DNA from: Rhizobium tumorigenes
GTDB taxonomy: Bacteria > Pseudomonadota > Alphaproteobacteria > Rhizobiales > Rhizobiaceae
Reading direction: 5' to 3'
DNA: 64,000 nucleotides
Assembly (NCBI RefSeq): GCF_003240565.2
Contig: NZ_CP117258.1
Location: 1-64,000, forward strand
Both the position numbers and the translations under genes were made by a program. Position 1 is the stretch's first letter, and each line of letters begins with the position of its first letter. This document shows, one piece after another, positions 52,201 to 61,000 of the stretch. The notes under the pieces were generated by a model that did no database searches, was not told the origin of the DNA, and worked only from the letters and a program-made list of their open reading frames with translations.

Positions 52201-52700
52201 AGCGCATCCCCAAGCGGAAATTTCAGACCGGAGTTTGAGAGTGCCGTCGTCTTGCCGGAGCCGGGAGCACCGAAAATCACGTACCAGGGAAGCTCATAGA
52301 TATAGCCGAAGCGCTTCTTCGTGATCCTCCTCAGGAGCTGCAGTGCTTCCTTCAGCCGATTGTGGATCTCGCTGACTTCCGCGTTCTGGCTGGCAGCCGC
52401 TTCCGCTGCTGCATCCTGCTCAATGCCCTCTACAAGCTGCTTGTCGCGACGGCGGTCGCGGTAGGTCGAATAGCCGAGATAGATCAGCCAGGCGACAATG
52501 ACGACGACGATGAGCGTGATCCGCGCGTTGGGCGTGGCCAATGGCTTGAAGTCGCCATAGGCGGCAAGCGAGCCGTAGAACCAGATGACGACGCAGACCG
52601 CCGCTACCCAGATGACGGTAATGAAACGCCGTCCGATGAGGCCGGCATAGGCTTCGACGTAGGAACGCAGCGTATAGAAAAGGCTCAGCGGATTGTTCAT
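49218..52700 (-). CDS. tssM: TssM (IcmF/VasK), T6SS membrane complex
   Basis: This 1160-residue inner membrane protein bridges to the outer membrane in the T6SS trans-envelope complex with TssL. Two N-terminal helices (about 27-47 and 60-78) are followed by a cytoplasmic NTPase domain with Walker A GAPGSGKT (144-151). A third helix lies near 438-460 (YASAILVLAVVLTSWTATYF). The long periplasmic part ends in a beta domain (WPSTSPSSVSRLAFQPGGWE). In Agrobacterium the TssM ATPase site is needed for secretion. It starts at the tssL stop. Confidence 0.94.
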   Translation of the reverse strand: MNNPLSLFYTLRSYVEAYAGLIGRRFITVIWVAAVCVVIWFYGSLAAYGDFKPLATPNARITLIVVVIVAWLIYLGYSTYRDRRRDKQLVEGIEQDAAAEAAASQNAEVSEIHNRLKEALQLLRRITKKRFGYIYELPWYVIFGAPGSGKTTALSNSGLKFPLGDALGSNSVQGIGGTRNCNWWFTDEAILIDTAGRYTTQDDLNGTAKAGWEGFLGLLRKYRRSQPINGALLTLSIGDLLTRDAEAQREEIRVIRQRLSELDEQLQARVPVYLVLTKADLLTGFVEFFDGLNKSDREQVWGTTFGLDESYKAETLPELYLAEFTLLQERVGSMLIERLQQEPNPELRGRIFRFPAELAALKERLHDVMAELCSGSKLIEPPLLRGVYFASGTQAGPSVAAASQSRRSYFLSRLFKDVIFEEASLVSRDKRLSRRQVFFRRAAYASAILVLAVVLTSWTATYFQNTAAIASADRRIDAYEQSIRGVRVRDVSDADFLRILPAFDNLAAVTTDFSKTRVWPVSFGLDQEGKVAARQRDAYQRALNALLLPRMLVQLQKQMTETTDVAATFNALKLYGMLGGLGKIEPDFVSLEAEDMFTALYPGEGRATARHALIAHAKAMADGVLPPIELDDTLIAKARDTIRPQSLASRTYDILANERSSRDLPAWTPASALGAFGEQAFERASKTPLQDGIPGIFSTTGYRTVVLPDITDAAREALDESWVRGEANPAGTTIDTTAQAALQLYFNSFEQRWTALLSDMRVKPSQTIGDAAETTRILASEPSPVEGLAKSIVATTDLRAPGTDVASTGDADPVSATNALTAAADAPDPFGGLRAALEVPAGQTPISDQAKDAPKSPIGQLKPLLQKVHDQLSRATTSTAEVAKVFDVDSQLTDANQDLLQQARRLPPPVDTWMAGLAADVGSLAVKSARTRISDSWTAEGASFCSSVIAGRYPFDRQSPRDVAMSDFIRLFGPKGLFKTFFSEKLAAFVDTSSTPWGWKGTFGAKSIPSEAVAQFENADKINRAFFPAGSENPAVAINIKPVSLSEGANAVMLEIEGERVVYFHGPVQSKSISWPSTSPSSVSRLAFQPGGWEQALTENGDWSPFRLFDDAKIDNQGSDLFRASFSKSGQVAEFDVQFGSVLNPFRLEALSAFSCPAQF

Positions 52701-54229
52701 CAGTTTGCACCTGGCTTCGCAGGGGTCTCGGGCGTGACCTGTGGCTCGGCCTTGGCCGGCGGGACCTTGAGGCCGGCATCGGTCAACCTTTCCGATGGGT
52801 CGGTGAGCACGAGGATCTCGGTACGGCGGTTCATCTCGCGGCCTGCCGGCGTGGCATTGTCGGCAATCGGATCGCTATCGGCACGGCCCTCGGTCAGGAT
52901 GGCACCCGGCCCGGTAAAGCTTGTGAGAATGTCACCCACGGCCTTTGCGCGCGCTTCCGAAAGATGCCAGTTCGATGGGAACTGGATCGTGCGGATGGGG
53001 ATATTGTCCGTATAGCCGATGACGACCGCGCGGAAATTTTCTTGCGCGAGAGCGCCGCCGATACGCTGGATCAAGCCCTGGAATTCGGGGCTCACCTCGG
53101 CGCTGCCGACCTCGAACAGGCCGGAGTTGTTGATACGGACGAGCAGCTTCCCATTGGAATCCGACAGGGTCACCAACTTCTTGTCGACCTCCGGCTGAAG
53201 GAAGGCGAGGAGATTGTCGAGCCGGCTTGGCGGCGGAGCGATCTTCGGCGTAGGCTCGGCCGGCGGTTGAGGCTTCGGCTCGACAACGGTTGCTTTTTGC
53301 TGCTCCGGCGGCGGTTGGGGCGCGCTGATGAGCAAGCTCGGTGCATCGCGCGGCGGGAGGCCGGCAAGCCGCTGGAAGGTCCCATCTGAAGCGCCGTTGA
53401 GCGAGAGTGTGAAGAACAGGTAGCCGAGCGCAAGAACGAGCGCCAGAAGCGAGAGCAAGGTCCAGAGGGCGACCGACGTGCGCAGCGGCTTGTGGCGCGC
53501 CGAAACGCCCTTCCAGTGCGGTGAAAGCTCGCGTTCAAAAATCCCGTACTGACCCAGCAGCGTCTTGTAGAGACTGTCGCGAATACGACCGAGTTCGAGG
53601 TTTCCGCGCGGCGATACCCGGGTACGGCCCTCGAAGGCAAGCGACAGGCTGAGGTAGATCAGCAGCAGCAGGTCCTTGTTGGCACCGGGACTTTGATGGA
53701 AGTGATCGAGAAGGTCGAACACCCGGTCGCCGCCCGTCACGTCCATGTGGAATGTGGAGACCAGCCCGGATCGTGCCCATCCGGCGCGCACGCCCCAGGG
53801 CTTGCTGAGGATGACGTCGTCGACGGTGGCGCAGATCACGTAATGCGCGGCGCGGGCTCGCTCCTGGCTGATGCGCGCGCCCGCCAGATCCCGCTCATAG
53901 CGGCCGACCGCCTCGACCGCGACCCGCCGCAGCTGTTCGATGTCCGGCTGCTCTTCGTTGTAGCGCAGCATGTGCGCAAGGTTCAGCAACGGGGCTGCGG
54001 ATCGTACCAGTGTCGGCACCTCCTCGCCGCCGAAGCGGAAGTCGCGCACCATCGTCTCGACGGACCAGCCGCCGGGCGTGCCGGCTCCCGCCGGTGTATG
54101 GCCGGCGTCCAGCACATCGTCGAGCATCTCCGCCATTTTCTGTGCGGATTGGTTCTTCCTGACACCCTCGTCGGTCACTTCGACGAGGGTCGGCTGGTCT
54201 TTCCAGCCGGGTGTGGGTTCGTTGCTCAT
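52700..54229 (-). CDS. tssL: TssL (DotU) with C-terminal OmpA-like domain
   Basis: This 509-residue T6SS inner membrane protein has a DotU cytoplasmic domain (LLNLAHMLRYNEEQPDIEQL, ARAAHYVICATVDDVILSKP, LLIYLSLSLAFEGRTRV), a membrane helix (VALWTLLSLLALVLALGYLF) and a periplasmic OmpA/MotB domain (VVIGYTDNIPIRTIQFPSNW, LSEARAKAVGDILTSF) that can grip peptidoglycan. ATG 54229 overlaps the tssK stop (ATGA). With this start Thr14 lies in QPTLVEV, the position phosphorylated by PpkA and read by Fha in Agrobacterium, which supports both start and regulation. Confidence 0.93.
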   Translation of the reverse strand: MSNEPTPGWKDQPTLVEVTDEGVRKNQSAQKMAEMLDDVLDAGHTPAGAGTPGGWSVETMVRDFRFGGEEVPTLVRSAAPLLNLAHMLRYNEEQPDIEQLRRVAVEAVGRYERDLAGARISQERARAAHYVICATVDDVILSKPWGVRAGWARSGLVSTFHMDVTGGDRVFDLLDHFHQSPGANKDLLLLIYLSLSLAFEGRTRVSPRGNLELGRIRDSLYKTLLGQYGIFERELSPHWKGVSARHKPLRTSVALWTLLSLLALVLALGYLFFTLSLNGASDGTFQRLAGLPPRDAPSLLISAPQPPPEQQKATVVEPKPQPPAEPTPKIAPPPSRLDNLLAFLQPEVDKKLVTLSDSNGKLLVRINNSGLFEVGSAEVSPEFQGLIQRIGGALAQENFRAVVIGYTDNIPIRTIQFPSNWHLSEARAKAVGDILTSFTGPGAILTEGRADSDPIADNATPAGREMNRRTEILVLTDPSERLTDAGLKVPPAKAEPQVTPETPAKPGAN

Positions 54230-55566
54230 TCTCTCAGGGCCCACAGTTCCATCTCGAGGCCCGGGAAATCGCCAGCAAGATGCATGGCGATGGCGCCGGA
54301 AGTCTCGAGTTGTTTCCAAAGCGGATTTTTGGTGTCGAGTTCGAAGTAGATCGTGCCGGACCGGTAGGGTAGCTGACGCGGCAGCACGGGCAGGGGGCGA
54401 ACCGGAATGCCGGGCAAGGCGACGTTGACGAGTTCGGCGATCCGTTCGACAGGGCCGACCTTGATCTGCGCCGGCAGCTTGCGTCGCACGTCCTCTGCCG
54501 GCATTTCGGCACGCACCGCAAGCACGAAGCCCGCATCCTTCAGCAGCGACCGGTCGTTGATCGTGCCGACGCGCACCCCGTGACGGCGTTCGGCAAGCTC
54601 GATCAGGACAGCCGCCTGTTCGAGGACGGCTGACAGCGAGGCGCGCAGGTCGTCGAACACGGCTGCAAATGTTGCCTTGAGGTCGTCGTGCCGATAGGGA
54701 GGAAAGTCCGTCGCGCGCTTGCGGTCCGTTGTAAAGGTCGCGAGCTCACCGGCCAGCTGAATGCAGGTCTCGTAGAATTCCATCGGGTGCATCCGCGTTG
54801 CGTTGGCCGCGATATGCTTCAGCATGGGATCGGCGCGGTTGAGGATCTGCAGCAGGAAATAATCGCCGACTTCTGCTGTGCCGCGGATCGTGGGATCGCC
54901 GATACGCTCGGCGATTGCCTCGGCGCGGTGGCGAACGATGCCGAGCAGCTCCGTCATCAACTCGGTCAAGCGGGATTCGGCAGCACAGTTGAGGCTCGCG
55001 GCGATGAATTCAGGATCGAGGATGACGGCGCGGTCGGAGCGAACCTCGATCACCCGGGCAAGTCCGATCAGCTCGTAGCCGGCCAGTTCGTCGCCCGTCT
55101 GAAGATAGCGCAGACTCAATCGACCGACGTCGATCGGCGCCATGAAATCGGTCTCGACATTGGCGTCGGGCGCCTCGTAGTTGGAGGCGACTAGGCGAAC
55201 GCTGTTCAATCTTGCGCCGCCGTTCAGCGCCACGTCGGCTTTTCCCGGCTGGCGGGCGGGGAGCGCCAGGTAGATGATGGCGTTCTTGGTCTCCTGGTCG
55301 AGATCGAGCGCGGACGGCAGGTCGGCATCGATCGGGGCCTCGAAGGGCGTGCCGTCGGGCAGGATGCCGCGCAGGTTCGACAGCGCGAACTGGCCGATTG
55401 CCAGTGCGCTGCGGTCGATGCCGATCTCGGCGACGCCCCAGGGGTAGGGGGTCAAGCCACGGGTCGTGGTGCGCACCAGCCTTTCCGTCCAGCGATCCGC
55501 CTGCTGGAAATGCTGCACGCGAAGGAACATGCCTTCGCTCCAGGCTACCCGGTTCTCATTTCTCAT
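54226..55566 (-). CDS. tssK: TssK, T6SS baseplate adaptor
   Basis: This 446-residue protein connects the T6SS baseplate to the TssL/TssM complex. Family features are the N-terminus MRNENRVAWSEGMFLRVQHF, then LTPYPWGVAEIGIDRSALAI, YLALPARQPGKADVALNGGA, and the C-terminal FELDTKNPLWKQLETSGAIA MHLAGDFPG-type end. ATG 55566 is chosen as the family start; the frame is open to 55602. It overlaps fha by 11 bp and tssL by 4 bp. Confidence 0.93.
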   Translation of the reverse strand: MRNENRVAWSEGMFLRVQHFQQADRWTERLVRTTTRGLTPYPWGVAEIGIDRSALAIGQFALSNLRGILPDGTPFEAPIDADLPSALDLDQETKNAIIYLALPARQPGKADVALNGGARLNSVRLVASNYEAPDANVETDFMAPIDVGRLSLRYLQTGDELAGYELIGLARVIEVRSDRAVILDPEFIAASLNCAAESRLTELMTELLGIVRHRAEAIAERIGDPTIRGTAEVGDYFLLQILNRADPMLKHIAANATRMHPMEFYETCIQLAGELATFTTDRKRATDFPPYRHDDLKATFAAVFDDLRASLSAVLEQAAVLIELAERRHGVRVGTINDRSLLKDAGFVLAVRAEMPAEDVRRKLPAQIKVGPVERIAELVNVALPGIPVRPLPVLPRQLPYRSGTIYFELDTKNPLWKQLETSGAIAMHLAGDFPGLEMELWALRE

Positions 55567-56809
55567 CGTCGCGTCGTCCCTCTTCTCCTTCAGGCGGGGC
55601 AATGCCGCCGAGGTCTTGTACCTTGAAGCCTGTCGTCGGCGCTTCGCCTGTCATTGCCGCGCGAAAGATGTCGCGGACTGAAAGCGTGCTCCCGTCTTTT
55701 TCGAATTGCATCCGGTAAGCTCGCCAGTAGTCACGGCTGCGCGTCCAGGGAAGCTTACGGCCGCTCGCATCGACGCGGGCTTCGAGGATGCGAGGCTCCA
55801 TCAACCGGCTTGCCTCTCGCATCAGCTTCTCGAGGGCATCGGTCAGCCGACGCTGGCGTATCAGCAAGGCCTCGGCGCGGCTGGCGACGAAATCTTCACG
55901 GCTTTGACCAGATCGATCTGGCGCAGGCTCGATGCCCGGCTGGTCGATGTCGAACACTTGATAGGCGCCATCAAGGGTCTCTTCCATGCGCGTCAGCAGC
56001 GCTTCCATAGTGTCGACCAGAGCATTGGTGCTACCGGCAGGAAGTTGTGTGAACTCAGCGGACCCTGGTTCTTGTGCTGCTTCAGGCGGGATGAAGTCTT
56101 CCGCGCCTGCGTCCTCCGTGGCAGCCATCGGGCGTACCCGGGCGATCGGTACTGAGACGCGTGTTGCCGACCCATGTTCGATGTGATCCCCGAAGTCCGA
56201 AGACCCATCGATATGCCAGTCGTCGGGCAACAATTTAGTGGCCGATTCCAGTTGAGGCGGGCCGTCCCAGCCAATCTCGACGTTTCGCGAAGAAGGGGCA
56301 CCTTGCCTGCCGCGCGTCCCGCCGGTCGGCACGTCGGTTGCGCGCATCGACCATGCGTCTCCCTCCCGCTCGCCGAGAATGCCGCTTGCGCTTCCGCCGC
56401 CTGACGAAATATCCGCAAGGATGGCGGAGATCGTGAGTGGCTCGTCGCTGAGCGCGATACCCGCGTCGGGATCTTCCACATCGTGGGCGCGCTCGCCAGA
56501 TATCGAGACGGCAAAGGCAAGACCGCCAAGTTCGAGCCGCGAACGGTCGCCGAGCCGAGCCGTTTCGCCCTCGTGGACAGTAACGCCATTCACGCGCGAG
56601 CCGTTGGCGCTTTTGTCGAGCAAAACAAATCCGTCGCGATCCCGCTCGATGATGCAGTGGAGCTTGGAGACCGACCTTTGGTCTTCCGGCAGCTGCCAGT
56701 CGCAATCGGCCGACCGCCCCAGCGTCCGACGGCCCCGCTCTAAATACCATTTCGCCGGGGCGCCCGAGGATGAAGCGTTGCCGCCGATCTGCTTGAGTTC
56801 AAGCCGCAT
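55556..56809 (-). CDS. Fha, FHA-domain T6SS regulator
   Basis: This 417-residue forkhead-associated protein reads phosphothreonine and links phosphorylation to T6SS assembly; in Agrobacterium it binds phospho-Thr14 of TssL. The FHA domain is residues about 20-100, with RTLGRSADCDWQLPEDQRSV, SKLHCIIERD and DKSANGSRVNG. A long low-complexity middle and a C-terminal TagH-like domain (QRRLTDALEKLMREASRLME; WTRSRDYWRAYRMQFEKDGS) follow. ATG 56809 is chosen because GGGAGG lies 5 bp upstream. It overlaps tssG and tssK. Confidence 0.88.
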   Translation of the reverse strand: MRLELKQIGGNASSSGAPAKWYLERGRRTLGRSADCDWQLPEDQRSVSKLHCIIERDRDGFVLLDKSANGSRVNGVTVHEGETARLGDRSRLELGGLAFAVSISGERAHDVEDPDAGIALSDEPLTISAILADISSGGGSASGILGEREGDAWSMRATDVPTGGTRGRQGAPSSRNVEIGWDGPPQLESATKLLPDDWHIDGSSDFGDHIEHGSATRVSVPIARVRPMAATEDAGAEDFIPPEAAQEPGSAEFTQLPAGSTNALVDTMEALLTRMEETLDGAYQVFDIDQPGIEPAPDRSGQSREDFVASRAEALLIRQRRLTDALEKLMREASRLMEPRILEARVDASGRKLPWTRSRDYWRAYRMQFEKDGSTLSVRDIFRAAMTGEAPTTGFKVQDLGGIAPPEGEEGRRDDEK

Positions 56810-57866
56810 GCACACCTCCCTGGGTAATGACAGGCTGGCGCTCGACGATGATCGCGTCGCCGCTGTCCGTTACTGCCGGCTCGTGGCGTGCCCAGGTGTT
56901 CCAGCCCAGCCGTGGCCCGGCCGTCGGTGACGCTCCTTCGGCCTGGCCGAGTTGGCAAAACGGAACTTCTTCTTTCCTGAGGACAACCTGGATGTCGAAG
57001 TCGAGGGCGGCTCCGACATAGAGGCGAGCCAGCGCAAACAACTCGTTGATGTTTTTTTCGCCGGGTGTCAGCGACAGATAGTCGGCATAGCCGAGCGGCC
57101 CGATGACGATGCGAAAACCGCCGCTGAAATCGCGAATTGCGGCGCCGGCGGTGGCGTTGACGCCAAGCTGGACGCCCTGCGGACTGCCCATCTGGCTGCG
57201 TTCTGCCTGTGGCACGGTTAGCCAGCGTCCGCGGAAGAGTTCGACTTCGATCGGCAGGCCGGTGAATTCTTCCAGCATGGCGCGCAGGCTTGCGGCGTTA
57301 CGGTTGCGGGATGCAAAGAAGCCGGAGAACCGCAGCAGAATATCCTCCTCGACACCGCTGACGTCGATCAGACGTTTTGTGCGGAAGCCTGACAACGCGA
57401 GTAGCGACGTGACGAATGCGTTGCCGTTCCTATCGCCTCCCCAGCGCAGGCGCCGGGCTATTCGATACTTCTCGCAGGCATCGGCGAACAGTTCCGCCAT
57501 GCGGCTGCTGAAGACATCGAAGAAGCTCGCCAGGGCCCGCGAGCGGTTGCGCTCCTGGCGAAGGATCTGCTCGTCGTAAGTCGATGGCATGGATCCAAGC
57601 GGACCCGTGAGGCTGGCAAGAGCGCTGCGAACCGAGACCCGCCCGCCCTTTCGTTTGAAACCGCTGACGGGCAGCGGTGCGGTCGAGACCCCTGTATGCG
57701 CAACGATGTCCAGATCGCCTCCGGCCGCTGCCTGGGCGATACGCAAGGCGGTGACCGGCTCAAAGCGACCGGGATCGCGTTCCAGCAGATCGACGACCGC
57801 AGCCGACGGAGCCCCGGTGGGGATCACGGCAATGTCGTCAGGCTTGCGGGCGGTCGATGCATCCAT
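56799..57866 (-). CDS. tssG: TssG, T6SS baseplate wedge protein
   Basis: This 355-residue protein forms the baseplate wedge with TssF and TssE. It has the TssG pattern: LLERDPGRFEPVTALRIAQA near the N-terminus, GPLGSMPSTYDEQILRQERN, LASFFDVFSSRMAELFADAC, LRFSGFFASRNRNAASLRAM and GPLGYADYLSLTPGEKNINE. It follows tssF by 18 bp and overlaps fha. Complete. Confidence 0.92.
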   Translation of the reverse strand: MDASTARKPDDIAVIPTGAPSAAVVDLLERDPGRFEPVTALRIAQAAAGGDLDIVAHTGVSTAPLPVSGFKRKGGRVSVRSALASLTGPLGSMPSTYDEQILRQERNRSRALASFFDVFSSRMAELFADACEKYRIARRLRWGGDRNGNAFVTSLLALSGFRTKRLIDVSGVEEDILLRFSGFFASRNRNAASLRAMLEEFTGLPIEVELFRGRWLTVPQAERSQMGSPQGVQLGVNATAGAAIRDFSGGFRIVIGPLGYADYLSLTPGEKNINELFALARLYVGAALDFDIQVVLRKEEVPFCQLGQAEGASPTAGPRLGWNTWARHEPAVTDSGDAIIVERQPVITQGGVHAA

Positions 57867-57884
57867 GGTTGGCGTCAGATCCTC

Positions 57885-59666
57885 TTAGAGCAGTGGCCGC
57901 TCGGCGGCACGTGGCGGCCAGCTGGCGATCGGTTGGGACTGGCCTTTCATCGAGATGGTTAGCCGGGTGAAACTGTTGACCGACGTGTAGAGACTAAAGA
58001 AGCGGTCGAGCACCGCGCCGAACAGGAAGGCCGACGGGCGATCGATAGCAGCCGGGTCGAATTCCAGCGCGATATCGGTGCCGGGCACCATGCCACCGCT
58101 TCCGAGCCGCGCTGTCGAATGGTCGGCGCGGATGCGGATCAGCGCATCGACGAGCTGTTTCGTTTCCGGGCTGTCGCGAAAAGCATAGAGCGAGAGGATG
58201 TCCTTCAAAGCCGCTCCCTCGTTGTCGAAGAGCGACAGGTGGTTGAGCAGCAGATGGGATATGAGCCGCCAGTTCCGGCCGTCCTGATCGTTCATCCTGA
58301 CCGATGGGGTCGGAGGGATCAGCGCTTCCACACCGGCCACGGCTTCATGACCGGAGGCGAGTTGCAGGAAAGGATGACCGCCGCCGAAGGGCAATTGTTC
58401 CGGCAGATCGCGATTGATGCACAAGGCATCGATGCTCGCCACGGCATCCATCCTGCCGGCCGCGTGACGGTCGCGATTGACGAAGCCGATATCCATGTCG
58501 CTGGTGCCGTCGTCCTCGTCGAACCGGCGATAGGATTGCCAGTAGGCAGCGCTGTTGCCCAGCCTTTGCGAACGGCCGAAGAATGGTTGGCAAAAATCTT
58601 CCTCACCACGCGATCCTGTCAGAAGTACCCTGTCGATTGCGTAGATTTCGCGTGTCTTCTGGCGGCGGGCATCCGGCAGGAGGCGATATTCGGTCCGCGT
58701 GCCATCGACTGCAATCGGCTCGCAGGTCTGCCGGAAAAGGTTGACGGCGGGTGCGGCATGCGGGGCGAAGTCACGGACCGACAACGCACGCTCGAGCTTC
58801 GCGTCGGTTTCCTTGAGGTAGATGAAGATTTCGAGCGGCCCGCCTCTCCAGGCTCCCAGTCCTTCGATATCGATGAACAGGAACTTTCGCGGCAGGGCGA
58901 AAAACTCCGTTAGCAACCGGTAGCCGATGAAACTTGGGGCGGGGTAAGGCAGCATCGCCTGCTGCGGCTCGAAGCCGACCGGCTTGAGGTTGCGTGCCGG
59001 CAGGAAGATCGGCGATGGATCGTCCGCGTGTTTTGCCAGCGCTATCCCGAGCGTGTTGTTGCAGAGCAGTTCGTAGATGCCGACCGCCTGCTGCCAGGGC
59101 GAGGCGATATGGAGGCGAAGACGTTCGAGGCCGAGTTCGCACATCGGCTTGCGCGGGTCAAGGGAGCGCAGCGAAAGCCTGATGCAGCCGGCGGCCCCGG
59201 CATAGGGCGAAAGCGGCGCGTTGATCGGCTGGCCGGTCAGCCCGGCGTCGTAAATCTCCACCGGCGCCATTTCGACATCCTGGGTGGTCCGAAAACGGCA
59301 GGCCTCGCCGCCCACCGGTTCGGCAAGGATTTCCGTGTGGCGCGGCACCGTCTGTATGGAGGCTAGGGTTTCGCTCGGTGTGAAGCGGACGATGCTCATC
59401 GAGGGAAGCGGGGCGAGATAGTGCGGGTAAAGCGTTTCGAGCAGCCCGTCGCTGAGTTCCGGAAATTCGTCATCGAGCTTCTGGCGGACGCGGGCAGCGG
59501 AGTAGGCAAAGCTCTGGATCAATCGTTCGACATGCGGGTCGTCGGCGACATCGCCGGTCATCCGCAGGCGACCGGCGATCTTCGGAAAAGCTTCTGCAAA
59601 GCGCGCGGCCCGCCGGCGCAGTGCCAGCAATTCATCATTGTAGCGGTGCAGGAACCCCTCAGCCAT
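57885..59666 (-). CDS. tssF: TssF, T6SS baseplate protein
   Basis: This 593-residue baseplate component is homologous in part to phage gp6-type wedge proteins. It has the typical start MAEGFLHRYNDELLALRRRA with ARFAEAFPKIAGRLRM, DPHVERLIQSFAYSAARVRQ and LYPHYLAPLPSMSIVRF, then family blocks EFFALPRKFLFIDIEGLGAW and GGGHPFLQLASGHEAVAGVE. It overlaps tssE by 8 bp and lies 18 bp before tssG. Confidence 0.93.
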   Translation of the reverse strand: MAEGFLHRYNDELLALRRRAARFAEAFPKIAGRLRMTGDVADDPHVERLIQSFAYSAARVRQKLDDEFPELSDGLLETLYPHYLAPLPSMSIVRFTPSETLASIQTVPRHTEILAEPVGGEACRFRTTQDVEMAPVEIYDAGLTGQPINAPLSPYAGAAGCIRLSLRSLDPRKPMCELGLERLRLHIASPWQQAVGIYELLCNNTLGIALAKHADDPSPIFLPARNLKPVGFEPQQAMLPYPAPSFIGYRLLTEFFALPRKFLFIDIEGLGAWRGGPLEIFIYLKETDAKLERALSVRDFAPHAAPAVNLFRQTCEPIAVDGTRTEYRLLPDARRQKTREIYAIDRVLLTGSRGEEDFCQPFFGRSQRLGNSAAYWQSYRRFDEDDGTSDMDIGFVNRDRHAAGRMDAVASIDALCINRDLPEQLPFGGGHPFLQLASGHEAVAGVEALIPPTPSVRMNDQDGRNWRLISHLLLNHLSLFDNEGAALKDILSLYAFRDSPETKQLVDALIRIRADHSTARLGSGGMVPGTDIALEFDPAAIDRPSAFLFGAVLDRFFSLYTSVNSFTRLTISMKGQSQPIASWPPRAAERPLL

Positions 59667-60168
59667 TGGCCGCCTCCACCAGGAAGCGCTGGGTCGAAGG
59701 ATCGATGGTCGACTCGAAGCTGATCGGCGGCATGCCCTCGTGCAAGCGAAACGTCGCCTGTATTCTCATCCGCAAAGCCCGCTCGGTCATGGTCCGGCTC
59801 TTGAGGATCGTCACGCGAACATCCGAAAGGCGGGTCTCGAACATGGAGATGCGGCGCTCGACCATCTGCGCAAGTTTCAACTTGGCCTCGTCGGTGGCGA
59901 GATTGGCCGAGACCATGCCATCGATACCGTAGCTGACCAGCGCATCCTTGAGCTCCGAAAGGGATGCGGGCGGTGCCTCGGGGCAGCGGCGCGTGTTGAG
60001 CAGCGCCTCGAGATCACGGCGGATGGACTCGCGCATTGTACGGATCTGCTCGACGGTGCTTGCCGGCGGATCGAACAGGCGATCGGGTTCTTCGTCGATC
60101 AACCGGTCGAGGATCGATCGGGAAAGCACACGGTCACGCGGTCGATAACGCTCCAGCGGATCAGCCAT
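59659..60168 (-). CDS. tssE: TssE, gp25-like T6SS baseplate protein
   Basis: This 169-residue small baseplate protein is related to phage T4 gp25, which starts sheath polymerisation. The start MADPLERYRPRDRVLSRSIL with DRLIDEEPDRLFDPPASTVE is typical, followed by MRESIRRDLEALLNTRRCPE and the C-terminal RALRMRIQATFRLHEGMPPI. ATG 60168 overlaps the tagJ gene by 8 bp; the frame is open upstream but without a family-like extension. Confidence 0.9.
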   Translation of the reverse strand: MADPLERYRPRDRVLSRSILDRLIDEEPDRLFDPPASTVEQIRTMRESIRRDLEALLNTRRCPEAPPASLSELKDALVSYGIDGMVSANLATDEAKLKLAQMVERRISMFETRLSDVRVTILKSRTMTERALRMRIQATFRLHEGMPPISFESTIDPSTQRFLVEAANG

Positions 60169-61000
60169 TTGCGGTCTGCTTTCCAGATTTGCGGTTGTTG
60201 GAGGGGTGCGGCTGCTCCAGGCTCTGCATGTCGTGGAAGGAGACCAAGTCGTCGCCGGCGAGGAAGCAGCGCTGGCCGCGCCCGGTGGTAATCCCGGTCG
60301 GCTCTTCCACCCATTGCGTCTCCCGGCCGAGCCGCAGCTTGTCGTCGCTGCCGCTGCCGGGATAGATCGCCGGGATGAGGACGGATGCGACGGCGCCGTC
60401 GGTGAGCGACAGTTCGGCGCTGCGGAAGGCAAGGTCGCGGGGCCTCGCAATCGGCTCGACGGCAATAGCGGCGATCTTGGAAAAGTCGACCCACAGATAG
60501 CCGCCGCCGGACATGATGACTTCCAGCGCATGGGGCATGCGGTCGTCGAGATCGCGGAAGTCCGACACCGGCTTGCCGTTCCAGGTCATTGCCCGCTCGC
60601 CGCGTTGTTCTTCCAGAACTGCGAGGGTCTTTTGCGTATCTTCACGGTCGCCCGTCCGGTTGGCGATGCCGATGCGCAGCGCGAGCTTGTCGAGGTCGCT
60701 CGGACCGCCGGGGAATTCTGGGACGGCACCCGTTGCAAACCACGCGTCACGTGCTGCCATGCCGCGCAGCATGTTTCGCAGCAGGGCGAACCCCATTGTC
60801 GCCTCCGGTGCAAAGGTCGCAGCCAGGCCGCACTGGTTGTCGGCCCGCTCGTAGTCGCCGGCGAGGATCAGCAAGTCGATATAGAGATGGCGAGCGTCCT
60901 GGTCGGACGGCTTGGCCTTGATATGGGCCTTTGCCGCTTGCAGCGCCTCGTCGAGAGCGTCCCTACCTAGCGCCTCTGAAATGCTTTCGGACAAGGTCAT
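60161..61000 (-). CDS. tagJ: TagJ (ImpE), T6SS accessory sheath-binding protein
   Basis: This 279-residue protein of the ImpE/TagJ family binds the sheath protein TssB and may assist sheath disassembly or recycling. The helical N-terminal part is TPR-like (ALDEALQAAKAHIKAKPSDQ with DARHLYIDLLILAGDYERAD), then DFRDLDDRMPHALEVIMSGG and YLWVDFSKIAAIAVEPIARP. It overlaps the second tssC-like gene at ATGA and tssE by 8 bp, so it is part of the tightly coupled core. Confidence 0.9.
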   Translation of the reverse strand: MTLSESISEALGRDALDEALQAAKAHIKAKPSDQDARHLYIDLLILAGDYERADNQCGLAATFAPEATMGFALLRNMLRGMAARDAWFATGAVPEFPGGPSDLDKLALRIGIANRTGDREDTQKTLAVLEEQRGERAMTWNGKPVSDFRDLDDRMPHALEVIMSGGGYLWVDFSKIAAIAVEPIARPRDLAFRSAELSLTDGAVASVLIPAIYPGSGSDDKLRLGRETQWVEEPTGITTGRGQRCFLAGDDLVSFHDMQSLEQPHPSNNRKSGKQTANG

